A stretch of DNA of 45,811 nt from Streptomyces bambusae (GCF_019400985.1 NZ_WTFF01000018.1:1-45811); one strand, 5' to 3'. Counted from the stretch's first letter, positions 8,734-16,722 are shown. Notes: generated by a model from the letters alone, not told the origin. Made by a program: numbers and translations.

Positions 8734-10268
8734 CAGCGCTCCCTCAGCCAGCGGTCCAGCCAGACGAGGCGCAGCAGGGGCAGGGCCTGGCCGGCAAGGG
8801 ACCGGCCGTCGCGCAGGCTGGCCGTGACCAGCCGCGGCTCCAGCAGCCCCAGGTCGCCGAGGGCGCAGTGGCGTTCGAGTTCGGACACGATCTTCCTGCG
8901 CTCCCGGTGCAGGTACGCCGCGGCGCCCAGCCGCAGCCAGTGCCCCGGAGCGCCCGCCCGCAACCCTGTGACACCCGCGGCGGTGACCGCACGACGCAGC
9001 GGAAGGTGGTTCTCGAAGCAGCCGCGGCGGATCCGGCCGAGCCGGCGCGGGGCCAGCGCGGCCGCGGCGGCGAGTACGCCGATGTCGGTCGCGGGCAGCA
9101 GGGCTCCGGCCGTGCCCCGCTCCGCGAGTCCGCCCACCAGTCGGCCGACCACCGGTTCCTCGGCGTCCAGGTGGTCCTGCCAGACCGCCATCGACCCGCG
9201 GTGGGCGGTCTCGTAGGCCTGGCGGCCTTCGTCGGTGAGCCAGGGAAGCCGGCTTCCCCCGGTCGGTGACGGTGGCGGCGGCGCACCGAGCTGCTGGGTG
9301 TCGGGGCCGCTTCCGCTCCGTGCGTCATCGCCGGAACCGGCGCCGCGCCGGCCGGGTGTGTACACGACGCGGTTGTCGAGCAGTTCGCGTGCCTCGCCGA
9401 GGGTGCGCAGGGTCCCGGAGATGTGGAAGGGCTCGCAGCCCAGCAACCGCCAGGCCCTGGCGCCACGCGGTACGTCCGGCAGCCTGACCGAGATGAGTGA
9501 CTCCAGCAGCGCGCCGGAGACCACTGGCAGTCCGGTGGCGTCGGCGAGGGCTGCGTGCAGGCGCACCGGGGCCTCGAAGTCCGGGAGGGGCGGGAGGAGT
9601 TCCCCGCCGTGGACGGTGTGGTGGTCGAGCATGCCGTGCAGGTCGAGCGCGATACGCCGGGGCTCCCCGCCCGGTACGGACGCCGGCGGGTGCCAGTCTC
9701 CGGCCGGCACGAGGTCGGCGTGCACGAGGTGGGCGCGATGACCGGCGGCCTCGGCGAGGACGGCGAGGTAGCCGGAGGCGAGCCCGCCGCTGTACGCGAG
9801 GGCGTAGGCCCCGCCGTCCGCCGCGCGCTCCAGCGACCGGGTCACCGCGTGCGCCAGATCGCCCTCGGGGGGCGGGAGTTCGGACCGCTCCCGGGTGACG
9901 GTGATCCCCTGTGCGTCCACCCGGATCCGGGTTCCCATGGTCAGCCTGCGGACGCCGGGCAGGGGGGTCGCGTCGGGGGGTGCGGCCTGCCCGTGCAGCA
10001 GGGCGAGGAGTGCACCGGGTTCGGGCTCCGGACGTGCGCCGGGTGGCAGGAAGGCGGTGAGGTCCGCGCCCCATTCGAGGCGTCCGGGGCGCGCCCGGAA
10101 GTAGACGGGGCGTTCGTCCGGCCGGGTCCTGCGCAGTTCCAGGCGTTGGTCGTGGCGTTCGATCAGGATGCCCAGGGCGGCCGCGGTCGCGTCCGGTGCC
10201 GAGCAGCGCGGTACACCGCGGGACATCTCGACCACGGCGGGTGCGGGTGCGGGTGCGGAGGTGCTCAT
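8733..10268 (-). CDS. Asparagine-synthetase-like protein with degenerate ATP site (lasso cyclase homologue)
   Basis: A 511-residue protein laid out like a lasso cyclase: a glutaminase-like N-half without the N-terminal catalytic Cys, then a synthetase-like C-half. The PP-loop, normally SGGxDS, reads SGGLASG (160-166), so the Mg/ATP Asp is Ala164 and the following Ser is shifted. The second conserved block, normally (T/S)GxGGDE, reads SGALLES (251-257). These losses argue against adenylation, so the protein may be a scaffold or act differently. A Gly/Ser/Pro-rich insert lies near residues 305-345. The ATG at 10268 overlaps the stop of the B2-like gene. Confidence 0.75.
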   Translation of the reverse strand: MSTSAPAPAPAVVEMSRGVPRCSAPDATAAALGILIERHDQRLELRRTRPDERPVYFRARPGRLEWGADLTAFLPPGARPEPEPGALLALLHGQAAPPDATPLPGVRRLTMGTRIRVDAQGITVTRERSELPPPEGDLAHAVTRSLERAADGGAYALAYSGGLASGYLAVLAEAAGHRAHLVHADLVPAGDWHPPASVPGGEPRRIALDLHGMLDHHTVHGGELLPPLPDFEAPVRLHAALADATGLPVVSGALLESLISVRLPDVPRGARAWRLLGCEPFHISGTLRTLGEARELLDNRVVYTPGRRGAGSGDDARSGSGPDTQQLGAPPPPSPTGGSRLPWLTDEGRQAYETAHRGSMAVWQDHLDAEEPVVGRLVGGLAERGTAGALLPATDIGVLAAAAALAPRRLGRIRRGCFENHLPLRRAVTAAGVTGLRAGAPGHWLRLGAAAYLHRERRKIVSELERHCALGDLGLLEPRLVTASLRDGRSLAGQALPLLRLVWLDRWLRER

Positions 10269-10666
10269 GCGGCCCCCGACCGGTGGACCTCGACGTACTC
10301 CTCCCGGACGGGCAGGGAGGTGCTGACGACACGTCCGCCGCACTCGACCCAGGCGTAGAACCCCGCGGGAGGAGACGCGGGCGCGATCTCGCGGCCGAGG
10401 TGGAAGCTGGCGGGCAGGCCGATGCCGCGCAGGCCCGCGGTGAGGTAGACGGCGTCCTCGACGGGGTCGAGAAAACCGACGGTGAGACGCTGGGCGATGC
10501 GCAGCCGCGCGACGGCCCGGCCCACGGCTCGCGGTCCGGTCCCCAGGTCTCCGCGCCTGGCCGGCCAGTGGTCGATCTCGTACAGGCCGCGTCCGGCGCG
10601 CGCCGCCGCCAGGAAGGCGGCGGCTTCGCGTGCAGCCCGCGGCACTGCGAACAGTCCTGTCACCAT
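10265..10666 (-). CDS. Lasso B2-like protein lacking the Cys-His pair
   Basis: A 133-residue protein in the place of a transglutaminase-like lasso B2 peptidase. The C-terminal block GLRGIGLPASFHLG ... FYAWVECGGRVV aligns with the family pattern (R-R-x-G-V-P-A-x-L-x-x-G ... A-H-A-W-V-E-x-D-G). The His of AHAW is a Tyr here, and the Cys expected about 15 residues before GLPA is absent. Leader proteolysis by this protein is therefore unlikely. GGAG lies 8 bases upstream of the ATG. It is separated from the precursor gene by 194 bases containing a hairpin. Confidence 0.6.
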   Translation of the reverse strand: MVTGLFAVPRAAREAAAFLAAARAGRGLYEIDHWPARRGDLGTGPRAVGRAVARLRIAQRLTVGFLDPVEDAVYLTAGLRGIGLPASFHLGREIAPASPPAGFYAWVECGGRVVSTSLPVREEYVEVHRSGAA

Positions 10667-10729
10667 GCGTCTCCGACCTCGGCTTTCGCGCCCCCTCGGG
10701 ACCTGGGGGCGGGATCGTACGCAGCGGAG

Positions 10730-10775
10730 TCCGCCGGACCGCCGCATCCGGGCGACCGGGCGACCGTCCGGCGGA
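10730..10775 (-). terminator. Intercistronic hairpin between precursor and maturation genes
   Basis: Perfect 10-bp arms TCCGCCGGAC / GTCCGGCGGA with a 26-nt loop, 85 bases after the precursor stop. Hairpins here commonly act as partial terminators or 3' stabilisers that let the precursor transcript exceed the enzyme transcript. That role is inferred. Confidence 0.55.
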
Positions 10776-10860
10776 TTCCGCTTTCGTTCATGTCACGGCG
10801 CCGCCGCCCGCTCCGGGGACCGGTTCGGGGACCGGAGGATGCGCGGCGGGGCGGGGACGC

Positions 10861-11043
10861 CTACGCGTAGCGGCAGGTCCACCACTCGCAGATGAGACTC
10901 ACCGATTCGTTGCAGCAGTCCGAGTCCCACCAGCAGCTGTATCCCGCCATCCGGCATTCCTCGGCGACCGCCGTGGGCTCCGAGTAGAGGTGCTGCTGCA
11001 AGCCGTTGCTGGCGAGCTGCGAAACCACCGATGTCACCGGCAC
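10861..11043 (-). CDS. Six-cysteine precursor peptide (cystine-knot-like)
   Basis: The GTG start at 11043 has a GGAAAGGGG ribosome site 6 bases away; the frame stays open further upstream without a good site. The 60-residue product has a leader-like N-half (1-29) with a Y20-x-x-P23 motif, as in lasso leaders bound by PqqD-type proteins. The C-half contains Cys 30, 37, 43, 44, 52 and 57: C-X6-C-X5-CC-X7-C-X4-C, the spacing of inhibitor cystine knots (knottins). It is also rich in Trp (W38, W39, W54, W55). The alternative of a lasso core beginning at Gly34 with Asp40 or Asp42 as ring acceptor cannot be excluded, but Thr at -2 is absent and the cyclase homologue looks inactive. GC content is lower than in its neighbours. 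Confidence 0.7.
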   Translation of the reverse strand: MPVTSVVSQLASNGLQQHLYSEPTAVAEECRMAGYSCWWDSDCCNESVSLICEWWTCRYA

Positions 11044-11165
11044 AGTGTTCCCCTTTCCGATGAGAATGGTGCTGTGGCCCAAAAGGACGGGCGCAGCACG
11101 GATTTCCGACGTGGGGACGCTAGCCATCGCACGATACGTCACGGAAGAGCGCGATACCGAAAATC

Positions 11166-11178
11166 CTGTCCGGGACAG
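11166..11178. promoter_or_regulatory. Palindrome upstream of the precursor gene
   Basis: CTGTCC-G-GGACAG is a perfect inverted repeat, followed by a second direct GGGACAG copy at 11182-11188 (10-bp period). It lies about 120 bases upstream of the precursor start, between the divergent precursor and kinase genes. It is an operator candidate; no regulator is encoded nearby. Confidence 0.4.
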
Positions 11179-11254
11179 AACGGGACAGGCGCGATCAGGC
11201 TCAGGTCAAGTCCGGCCAAAGCAGCGGCGTTATCCGGACACCTTGTCAACTTCA

Positions 11255-11284
11255 TTGACTGACCCCGTTCGGTCACACTAACGT
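11255..11284 (+). promoter_or_regulatory. Candidate promoter and operator of the kinase gene
   Basis: TTGACT (11255-11260) and TAACGT (11279-11284) are 18 bases apart, a good vegetative-type promoter for the rightward kinase gene. An inverted repeat TGACC-CCGTTC-GGTCA (11260-11275) sits in the spacer and could be a repressor site. Confidence 0.5.
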
Positions 11285-11341
11285 GCCCCATTTGCGGAGG
11301 AGGACTTCGCTTTCTCGCTCGCACGGGGGTGTGGCGTACGC

Positions 11342-12715
11342 ATGCTGAAGGCCAGGGTGGAGTTGTTCGGAATCATCGGCCGGCGACGGGGCAGCGAGAC
11401 CGAGGTGCTCCTGCTGCCCTCGCCCGACGGCTGGTCCCTGCCCCGCTGGCGTCACCCCGGCCCGCAGGCCGTGCACGCCGAGATAGCCGACCGGTTCGGC
11501 CTCTTCGTGACCACGCGCGACTGCCTGGAGGGGCGCGGCACGTCGGAGACGGCCTCCGGTGCGCCGCGTTACTACGTCCACGAGGTCCACCGCGCCACCA
11601 CGGGCCCGGCCCCACTCGCCCTGCGGGAAGGCCGCTGGGTCACGGCGGCAGGACTGGGCGGCGCGGATCTGGCCGAGCCCGGCCAGCGCGAGGCCCTGGA
11701 GGCCGTACTGGACCGCGCCGGCGACAGCGACGGCGGTGACAGGGCACAGGCCGCGACCAGGGCATGTCCGCCGTGGACGCGCGCCGGGTGGTACGCCGAG
11801 GCCGCCGCCTGGGCCGACGACCGGCTGCGCGGCTGCGGACGGCCGGCTGCCGGCGTTCCCGAGCAGCCGTTCCTGCGCGCCTGGTCGTTCCAGTTGCGGA
11901 TACCCGTCCAGGGCGGCGGCGCGGTGTATTTCAAGGCGTCGCCGCCGGTGTTCGGACACGAAGCCGAGGTGACGCGACTGCTCTCGGACCGCTTTCCGGC
12001 CAATATCCCCCGAGTTCTGGCCGTGGACGCGGAACGGCACTGGATGCTGACCGATGATTTCGGTGGGGTGCAGCGCACGGATTCCGTCGGCGAGGCCGTC
12101 GAAGGCTGCGCCACCATGGTTCCTGTGCTCGCCAGGATCCAGCGGGAGGTCATCGGCGATTTACCGGCATTACGTGCTGCCGGGTGCCCGGATCACCGGA
12201 CGCTGCGCCTGCCGGAACTCTTTGCGGAACTCCTCGCGAATACTTCTTCACTTGGCATCAAGGAAAATCGCCGGCTCGCCGAAATCCTGCCGCGCTTCCG
12301 CGGGCTCTGTGCCGAACTGGCGGATCTGGGCGTCCCGGATTCCCTGGTCCACCAGGACATCTGGCGCGGCAACCACACCTTCCGGAACGGCACACCGCTC
12401 CTGTTCGACTGGGCGGAAAGCGTGATCGGCCATCCCTTCATCTCGCTCGACGTCGCCCTGCGCGATCTGCGGTCGGCGGCCCCCGGTGACGACGCCGCCG
12501 TACGCCGGGTGACCGACGCTTACCTGCGCGGCTGGTCGCGCCACGCCCGCGCCGGGCAGCTCCGGCGCGCCGCCCGGCTCGCGGCGACGGCGGGAATCGT
12601 CAGCCGCGCCCTGCTGTGGCGCTCGGCACTCCATGGGCTGGAGCCGGAGCGGGCACGTCCGTACGCGGGCACGGTGGAGGCCCAGCTGCGCGAGCTCCTG
12701 CGCGCCCCGGTCTGA
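11342..12715 (+). CDS. NUDIX-like/aminoglycoside-phosphotransferase-fold kinase
   Basis: A 457-residue protein. Residues 1-130 look like a degenerate NUDIX fold (opening VELFGIIGRRRGSETEVLLLP; no intact NUDIX box). Residues 150-455 are an APH/ChoK-type kinase with the catalytic loop HQDIWRGN (His337, Asp339, Asn344) and the Mg-binding Asp356 (FDWAES). It could phosphorylate the neighbouring peptide, a small molecule or an antibiotic; the divergent position next to the precursor favours a peptide-related role by inference. Two in-frame TTA codons (12161-12163, 12170-12172) mark it for bldA control. The segment around 11940-12420 is less GC-biased than typical genes here. Confidence 0.7.
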   Translation: MLKARVELFGIIGRRRGSETEVLLLPSPDGWSLPRWRHPGPQAVHAEIADRFGLFVTTRDCLEGRGTSETASGAPRYYVHEVHRATTGPAPLALREGRWVTAAGLGGADLAEPGQREALEAVLDRAGDSDGGDRAQAATRACPPWTRAGWYAEAAAWADDRLRGCGRPAAGVPEQPFLRAWSFQLRIPVQGGGAVYFKASPPVFGHEAEVTRLLSDRFPANIPRVLAVDAERHWMLTDDFGGVQRTDSVGEAVEGCATMVPVLARIQREVIGDLPALRAAGCPDHRTLRLPELFAELLANTSSLGIKENRRLAEILPRFRGLCAELADLGVPDSLVHQDIWRGNHTFRNGTPLLFDWAESVIGHPFISLDVALRDLRSAAPGDDAAVRRVTDAYLRGWSRHARAGQLRRAARLAATAGIVSRALLWRSALHGLEPERARPYAGTVEAQLRELLRAPV

Positions 12716-12723
12716 CGATCCCC

Positions 12724-12746
12724 GCCGCTGGGCCGGGCCCGGCGGC
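12724..12746 (+). terminator. Hairpin after the kinase gene
   Basis: Arms GCCGCTGGG / CCCGGCGGC (one G-U wobble) around a 5-base loop, beginning 9 bases after the kinase stop. The rest of the 260-base gap to the next gene shows nothing else I can support. Confidence 0.5.
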
Positions 12747-12977
12747 CTGCCTGCGCGGCCGTGCGCCGCAAGGAGCCCTGCCCCGCCCGCGTGTTCCGCC
12801 CCCGCTTGCCCGCCTCTGCTGCCCGTTCCCGACGTCCGCATCCTCTGTGACCTCGCATCCGTCCCTTTGCTCTCCTGCGCCTCCTGACGCACGGGGGTCC
12901 GCCGCCCCACCCCGTACAGCCGGCTGTGACGGCGTGTCCGCGGCCGCCCACCGGCCCCATGTCCACGAGGAGAAACG

Positions 12978-14591
12978 TTGGCCCTCATGCCCCCGCGAGC
13001 ACTCCGCCTCCCGAGGCCGCCCCGACGCCTGCGCACGGCGTTCGCGGCCGGCCTGTGCGCGGCGGTGCTCCTCCAGCCGACGGCCGCCGCCACCCCCCGG
13101 GAGAACGGGAGCGGCACTCCCTCCACCGCCGTGCGGTGGCAGGAGTGCAGGGCGATCGTCGGCATTCCCGTCGACCCTGCCGTCGCCGACTGCGCCGTCC
13201 ACCACGTTCCGCGCGACTACGCACGGCCCGCCGAAGGAACCGTCCCCCTCGTCATGCTGCGCCGCCGGGCGAGCGACCCGGCCCGCCGGACCGGCACGCT
13301 GTTCGTCAACCCCGGCGGGCCCGGCACCTCCGGCCTGCACACCGCCTACCGCGCCGAACGCTTCCTGGACCCCGAGGTGCTCGCCCGCCACGATGTGATC
13401 GGCTTCGACCCCCGAGGGGTCAACACCAGCGCCGCGCTCAAGTGCTACCTCAGCCAGGAGGACTACGCCGCCGGGGCCGCCGACCGCGTTCCCGTCCCGG
13501 TCGCAGACTCCGAGATCGCGCGGACGCTGCGCGCCACCGCCGCCTACACCGATGCCTGCGCCCGCAATGCCGGCCCGCTTCTGCCGCATGCCACGACCCT
13601 CAACGCCGCCCGCGACCTCGATCAGTTGCGCCGCTCGACGGGCGACGAGCGGCTCGGCTACATCGGCTTCTCCTACGGCACCCTGCTCGGCGCGACCTAC
13701 GCCAACCTCTACCCCGACCGCGTAGGGTCCATGGTCCTGGACGGCAACGTCGACCCGGTCCTGCGTTCGTCCGACGGGCTCGAGTACGACCGCCGCCGCG
13801 CGGCCGGGACGGAGCTCGCCCTGGCCGAGTACCTCCGGCGCTGTGCTGCCGCCCCGGCCGTCTGCCCCTTCGCCGGCAGCGATACCCGGCAGAAGTTCGA
13901 CCGGATCCGCGACCGGCTGCGTACGGGACCGCTGACGCTTCCCGACGGCACGACGACGACCCTGAGCCGCTTCACGGCGAAGGTTGCCGACTCGCTCGCC
14001 ACTCCCTCCCGGCACACCGAACTCGCCGGCACCCTCGCCGAGCTGCACCAGGCCGTAGCCGCCGAGCCGGCCGCCCCTGCGGCGCAGGCGTCGGAAGGTG
14101 CCCGGGTGATCGAGGCCGCGGAGGCCTCCGTACAGGCGGGCACTCCGTACCGCCGCGACGACTCCGAGACGGCGTACAACTGCCTCGACAAGCCCTATCC
14201 GCCGACGCCCGCGCTCTGGCCCGTCCTCGCCGCGCACTGGGAAGGCCAGTCGCCCACCTTCGGGCGGATGGCCGCCTTCGAATCGCTTCCGTGCGCCACC
14301 TGGCCAGCGCGCTGGTGGCAGGCCGACCGCTATGCCGGGCCGTGGAGCCGCCCCACCCCCCGCCCCGTGCTGGTGATCGGCAATCGCTACGACCCGACGA
14401 CCCGGTACCGCTTCGCCGAACGCATGGCCACCGTGCTCGGCAGCGCACGACTGGTCTCGGTCGACATGATCGGCCACACGGCACTCGGCCTGAGCCGCTG
14501 CGCCGACGCCATCACCACGGACTACCTGCTGGGCCGGGCCGATCCGCCGCCCGGCGGCGCCGAGTGCCGGCCCGACACCGAAAGCTTCTGA
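12978..14591 (+). CDS. Secreted S33 tripeptidyl-aminopeptidase-like alpha/beta hydrolase
   Basis: A 537-residue protein with an Arg-rich n-region and hydrophobic stretch (20-37) ending near TAAATP, a signal peptide. The body matches the Streptomyces Slp/Tap mycelial proteinase family: oxyanion region NPGGPGTSG (111-119), FDPRG (143-147) and nucleophile Ser232 in GFSYGT. Asp is probably in GNRYDPTT and His in MIGHTALG near the C-terminus. Several Cys suggest disulfides. The TTG start is preferred because GAGGAG lies 5 bases before it, although ATG 12987 is in frame. It may process secreted peptides; a link to the nearby peptide is only positional. Confidence 0.8.
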   Translation: MALMPPRALRLPRPPRRLRTAFAAGLCAAVLLQPTAAATPRENGSGTPSTAVRWQECRAIVGIPVDPAVADCAVHHVPRDYARPAEGTVPLVMLRRRASDPARRTGTLFVNPGGPGTSGLHTAYRAERFLDPEVLARHDVIGFDPRGVNTSAALKCYLSQEDYAAGAADRVPVPVADSEIARTLRATAAYTDACARNAGPLLPHATTLNAARDLDQLRRSTGDERLGYIGFSYGTLLGATYANLYPDRVGSMVLDGNVDPVLRSSDGLEYDRRRAAGTELALAEYLRRCAAAPAVCPFAGSDTRQKFDRIRDRLRTGPLTLPDGTTTTLSRFTAKVADSLATPSRHTELAGTLAELHQAVAAEPAAPAAQASEGARVIEAAEASVQAGTPYRRDDSETAYNCLDKPYPPTPALWPVLAAHWEGQSPTFGRMAAFESLPCATWPARWWQADRYAGPWSRPTPRPVLVIGNRYDPTTRYRFAERMATVLGSARLVSVDMIGHTALGLSRCADAITTDYLLGRADPPPGGAECRPDTESF

Positions 14592-14665
14592 ACCCCGCCC
14601 CATATGTTCCGTTTTCACGCACCAAGCGCACCGAGCGCACCACACGCACCACGTTGGGAGTACAT

Positions 14666-15172
14666 GTGCCAGCCGACCGACCGTCGTCCACCTCCTGTCC
14701 TCCGCCGGAGCCCGGTGTTGCCCGAACCGCCCGGGAGTTCAACACCATGCTCCGGCTGCTCAAGGAACACGCCGGGCTCACCTTCCGCCAGCTGGAGACC
14801 CGTGCCGCCCGCGCCGGCCGCCGGCTCCCGCGTTCCACCACCGCCTCGGCGCTCGCCCGCCCCACTCTTCCCCGGGAGCACGTCACCGAGGCCCTGGTCG
14901 TGGCCTGCGGCCTGAACCCGCAGCCCTGGCTGGCCGCCCATCGCAAGCTCGCCTCCGCACAGCGCTGCCCGTCGGCCGTCATCAGCGATCCGCCCGGCGT
15001 GGGCAGGTCGGTTCTCGCCACGCGCGACGCCGCGCAACTTGTGGCCGCCGCCGGTGAACCCGCCCAGGAGGGGCGGCTGTACGGTCTCGTTCGGGTGATC
15101 ATTGCTCCTCCGCCGACGACGACACTCCGGCACCGAGGTACGTTCGCGAGCAGAAGAGAGGAGCGCAGCAAC
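14666..15172 (+). CDS. HTH (XRE-like) DNA-binding protein, frame open into Uma2
   Basis: A GTG at 14666 follows GGGAG by 6 bases. Residues 20-85 resemble the Streptomyces XRE-type domain: LKEHAGLTFRQLETRAARAG then PRSTTASALARPTLPREHV. After about residue 100 the sequence looks non-conserved. No stop occurs before the Uma2 gene, which has its own ribosome site and start at 15173. The full open frame to 15751 is 361 codons. Either the HTH gene has lost its stop and tail, or there is a genuine HTH-Uma2 fusion. The boundary given is mine. Confidence 0.45.
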
Positions 15173-15751
15173 GTGAGCACTGCACCGGTCGAGGGGGACG
15201 GCCGTCTCGGCGACTACAGCCGGGTGGCCGATCCCGAGCGTGCCCTGAAGTACGCCATCCAGCACATCAAGGGTGATCGCACGGAGATCATCGAGGGGGT
15301 CATCGATACAGTGTCACCGTCCTGGGCTCATGAGACTGCTACGGAGCGAATCCGTGATCAGGTCAAGCCTCGTGCGGCAGAGCTTGATTGCATGACCGGC
15401 TCTGGGAACCTCGACCTTCCCGGCTCCCCCAACTGGTACGTACCCGATATCGCCGTCGTTCCGAAGGACGTGGCCAAGGACAGCGGGGCCCTCCTCCCCG
15501 ACCAGACCCTGCTCGTCGTGGAAGTGACCTCCGAGTCCAACGCCGAGACCGACCGGATCGTCAAGCGCAAGCGATACGCCGAGTACGGCGCCCCGCTCTA
15601 CCTCCTCGTGGACCGCATCGAGCGGAGCGTGACGCTGTTCTCCGAACCCGGCCAGCTCGGCTACAGCAAAGCCGACGGTCCGCACCCCTTCGGCACCGTC
15701 ATCACCCTGCCCGACCCGTTCGGCATCGACCTCGACACATCCGAGCTCTAG
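15173..15751 (+). CDS. Uma2-family putative restriction-endonuclease-fold protein
   Basis: A 192-residue protein with the Uma2 (DUF820) pattern: ALKYAIQ and TEIIEGVI near the start, PDIAVVPKDV (about 100), VVEVTSESN (about 120) and KRKRYAEYGAPLYLLVD, giving a PD-(D/E)XK-type acidic/Lys set. Streptomyces genomes carry many copies and their role is unclear. A GAGAGGAG ribosome site lies about 10 bases before the GTG. The stop codon overlaps the stop of the convergent hydrolase gene in a CTAG. A remnant of the same family lies at 1541-1657. Confidence 0.8.
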   Translation: MSTAPVEGDGRLGDYSRVADPERALKYAIQHIKGDRTEIIEGVIDTVSPSWAHETATERIRDQVKPRAAELDCMTGSGNLDLPGSPNWYVPDIAVVPKDVAKDSGALLPDQTLLVVEVTSESNAETDRIVKRKRYAEYGAPLYLLVDRIERSVTLFSEPGQLGYSKADGPHPFGTVITLPDPFGIDLDTSEL

Positions 15752-16722
15752 ACCCAGCCCTTGGCGCGCCCCGCGCCCAGCAGGCATTCCTCCAGGAAGG
15801 CCAGCGCCCGCAGGTGGTACGCCCGCCCCGTCAGGCCCAGGGTGATGTTGTGGCCCGCGGCGGGAAGGTGGTCGACGGCCACCGAAGGAGCCGCCGTCAG
15901 GCGGGCCGTCATCTCCGTCAGCGTGGGGCCGTCCAGCTGCCACCACAGCTCGTGCTCCGCGAAGGTCAGGCGGACCGGGATGCGGACCCGGGGGGCCAGG
16001 GCTTCGAACTGGCGGGGCCAGTGGATCGTTTCCGCCGATTCGCGGGGCGGGGTCGGGGAGAGCAGGGCGCGGCTGGCCTGGAAGGTGCCGCGGGGGTAGA
16101 GGTTCAGGGGGCCCCAGTTGAGCTTGGTGGCGCCGCCGCCCAGGGTCGAGGGGAAGTGCAGGGCCTCGGGGTTGTAGAGGTAGCCCGTGCCCGAGGTGTC
16201 CAGGCCGAGGAGGGGGACCGCGCCGTCCGTGGCCGCCGTGTGGAGGGCGACCTTGCCGCCGTCCGAGTGGCCGAGGAGGAAGACGCCGGCGCCGAGGTCG
16301 TGGGTACGGGCGTACTCCTTGAGCGCCGCGTGCAGCGTCTCCGCCTGCTCGGCCAGGGTCAGGCCCTCTGGCAGGAGGTTCGCGGAAGCGCCGTAGCCGG
16401 GGCGGTCCACGGCGAGCACGGTGTGGCCGAGGGCGGTGGCCAGCGGGACGAAGAAGTTCCAGTACGCCGCCCGCATGCCGCGGCCGTGCACCGCCAGGAT
16501 CGTCGAGCGGGCCGGGCCCCCCGCGGGCTCGGCCAGCAGGGCGGACAGGGTGATCCCCGCCGCTTCGATCTCGTACGGGCGGATCCCCGTAGCCGCCGGG
16601 GCCCCGGCCCCGGCCCGGGCCACCGCCGGAGCCGCCGTAGCCGCCCCAGCCGCACCCTCGCTCGCACTCACGCTGAGCGCGTCCAGTGCATCCGGTGCGG
16701 CCAGTTCATCCAGTGCACTCAT
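15748..16722 (-). CDS. Alpha/beta hydrolase, last gene of the trp/oxoamine operon
   Basis: A 324-residue protein. The first 45 residues are Ala-rich; then a typical alpha/beta-hydrolase follows: HGRGMRAAYW (oxyanion), VDRPGYGAS, nucleophile GHSDGGK and a C-terminal His in AAGHNITLG. No signal peptide is visible. The start ATG overlaps the TrpC stop (ATGA), so it is translated with the indole-forming enzymes. It could release a thioester-bound or esterified intermediate from the pathway. Family assignment is firm, substrate unknown. Confidence 0.8.
   Translation of the reverse strand: MSALDELAAPDALDALSVSASEGAAGAATAAPAVARAGAGAPAATGIRPYEIEAAGITLSALLAEPAGGPARSTILAVHGRGMRAAYWNFFVPLATALGHTVLAVDRPGYGASANLLPEGLTLAEQAETLHAALKEYARTHDLGAGVFLLGHSDGGKVALHTAATDGAVPLLGLDTSGTGYLYNPEALHFPSTLGGGATKLNWGPLNLYPRGTFQASRALLSPTPPRESAETIHWPRQFEALAPRVRIPVRLTFAEHELWWQLDGPTLTEMTARLTAAPSVAVDHLPAAGHNITLGLTGRAYHLRALAFLEECLLGAGRAKGWV

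Noticed and set aside
10861..11043. Canonical lasso peptide with Cys30 as residue 1
   Set aside because: No Asp or Glu lies at positions 7-9 from Cys30, no Thr at -2, and the cyclase and B2 homologues lack catalytic residues. A Gly34 start with Asp40/Asp42 remains a weaker alternative.
14592..14665. Possible small RNA or tRNA in short gaps between spacer genes
   Set aside because: No cloverleaf or clear promoter-terminator pair seen by eye; a tRNA scan was not possible.
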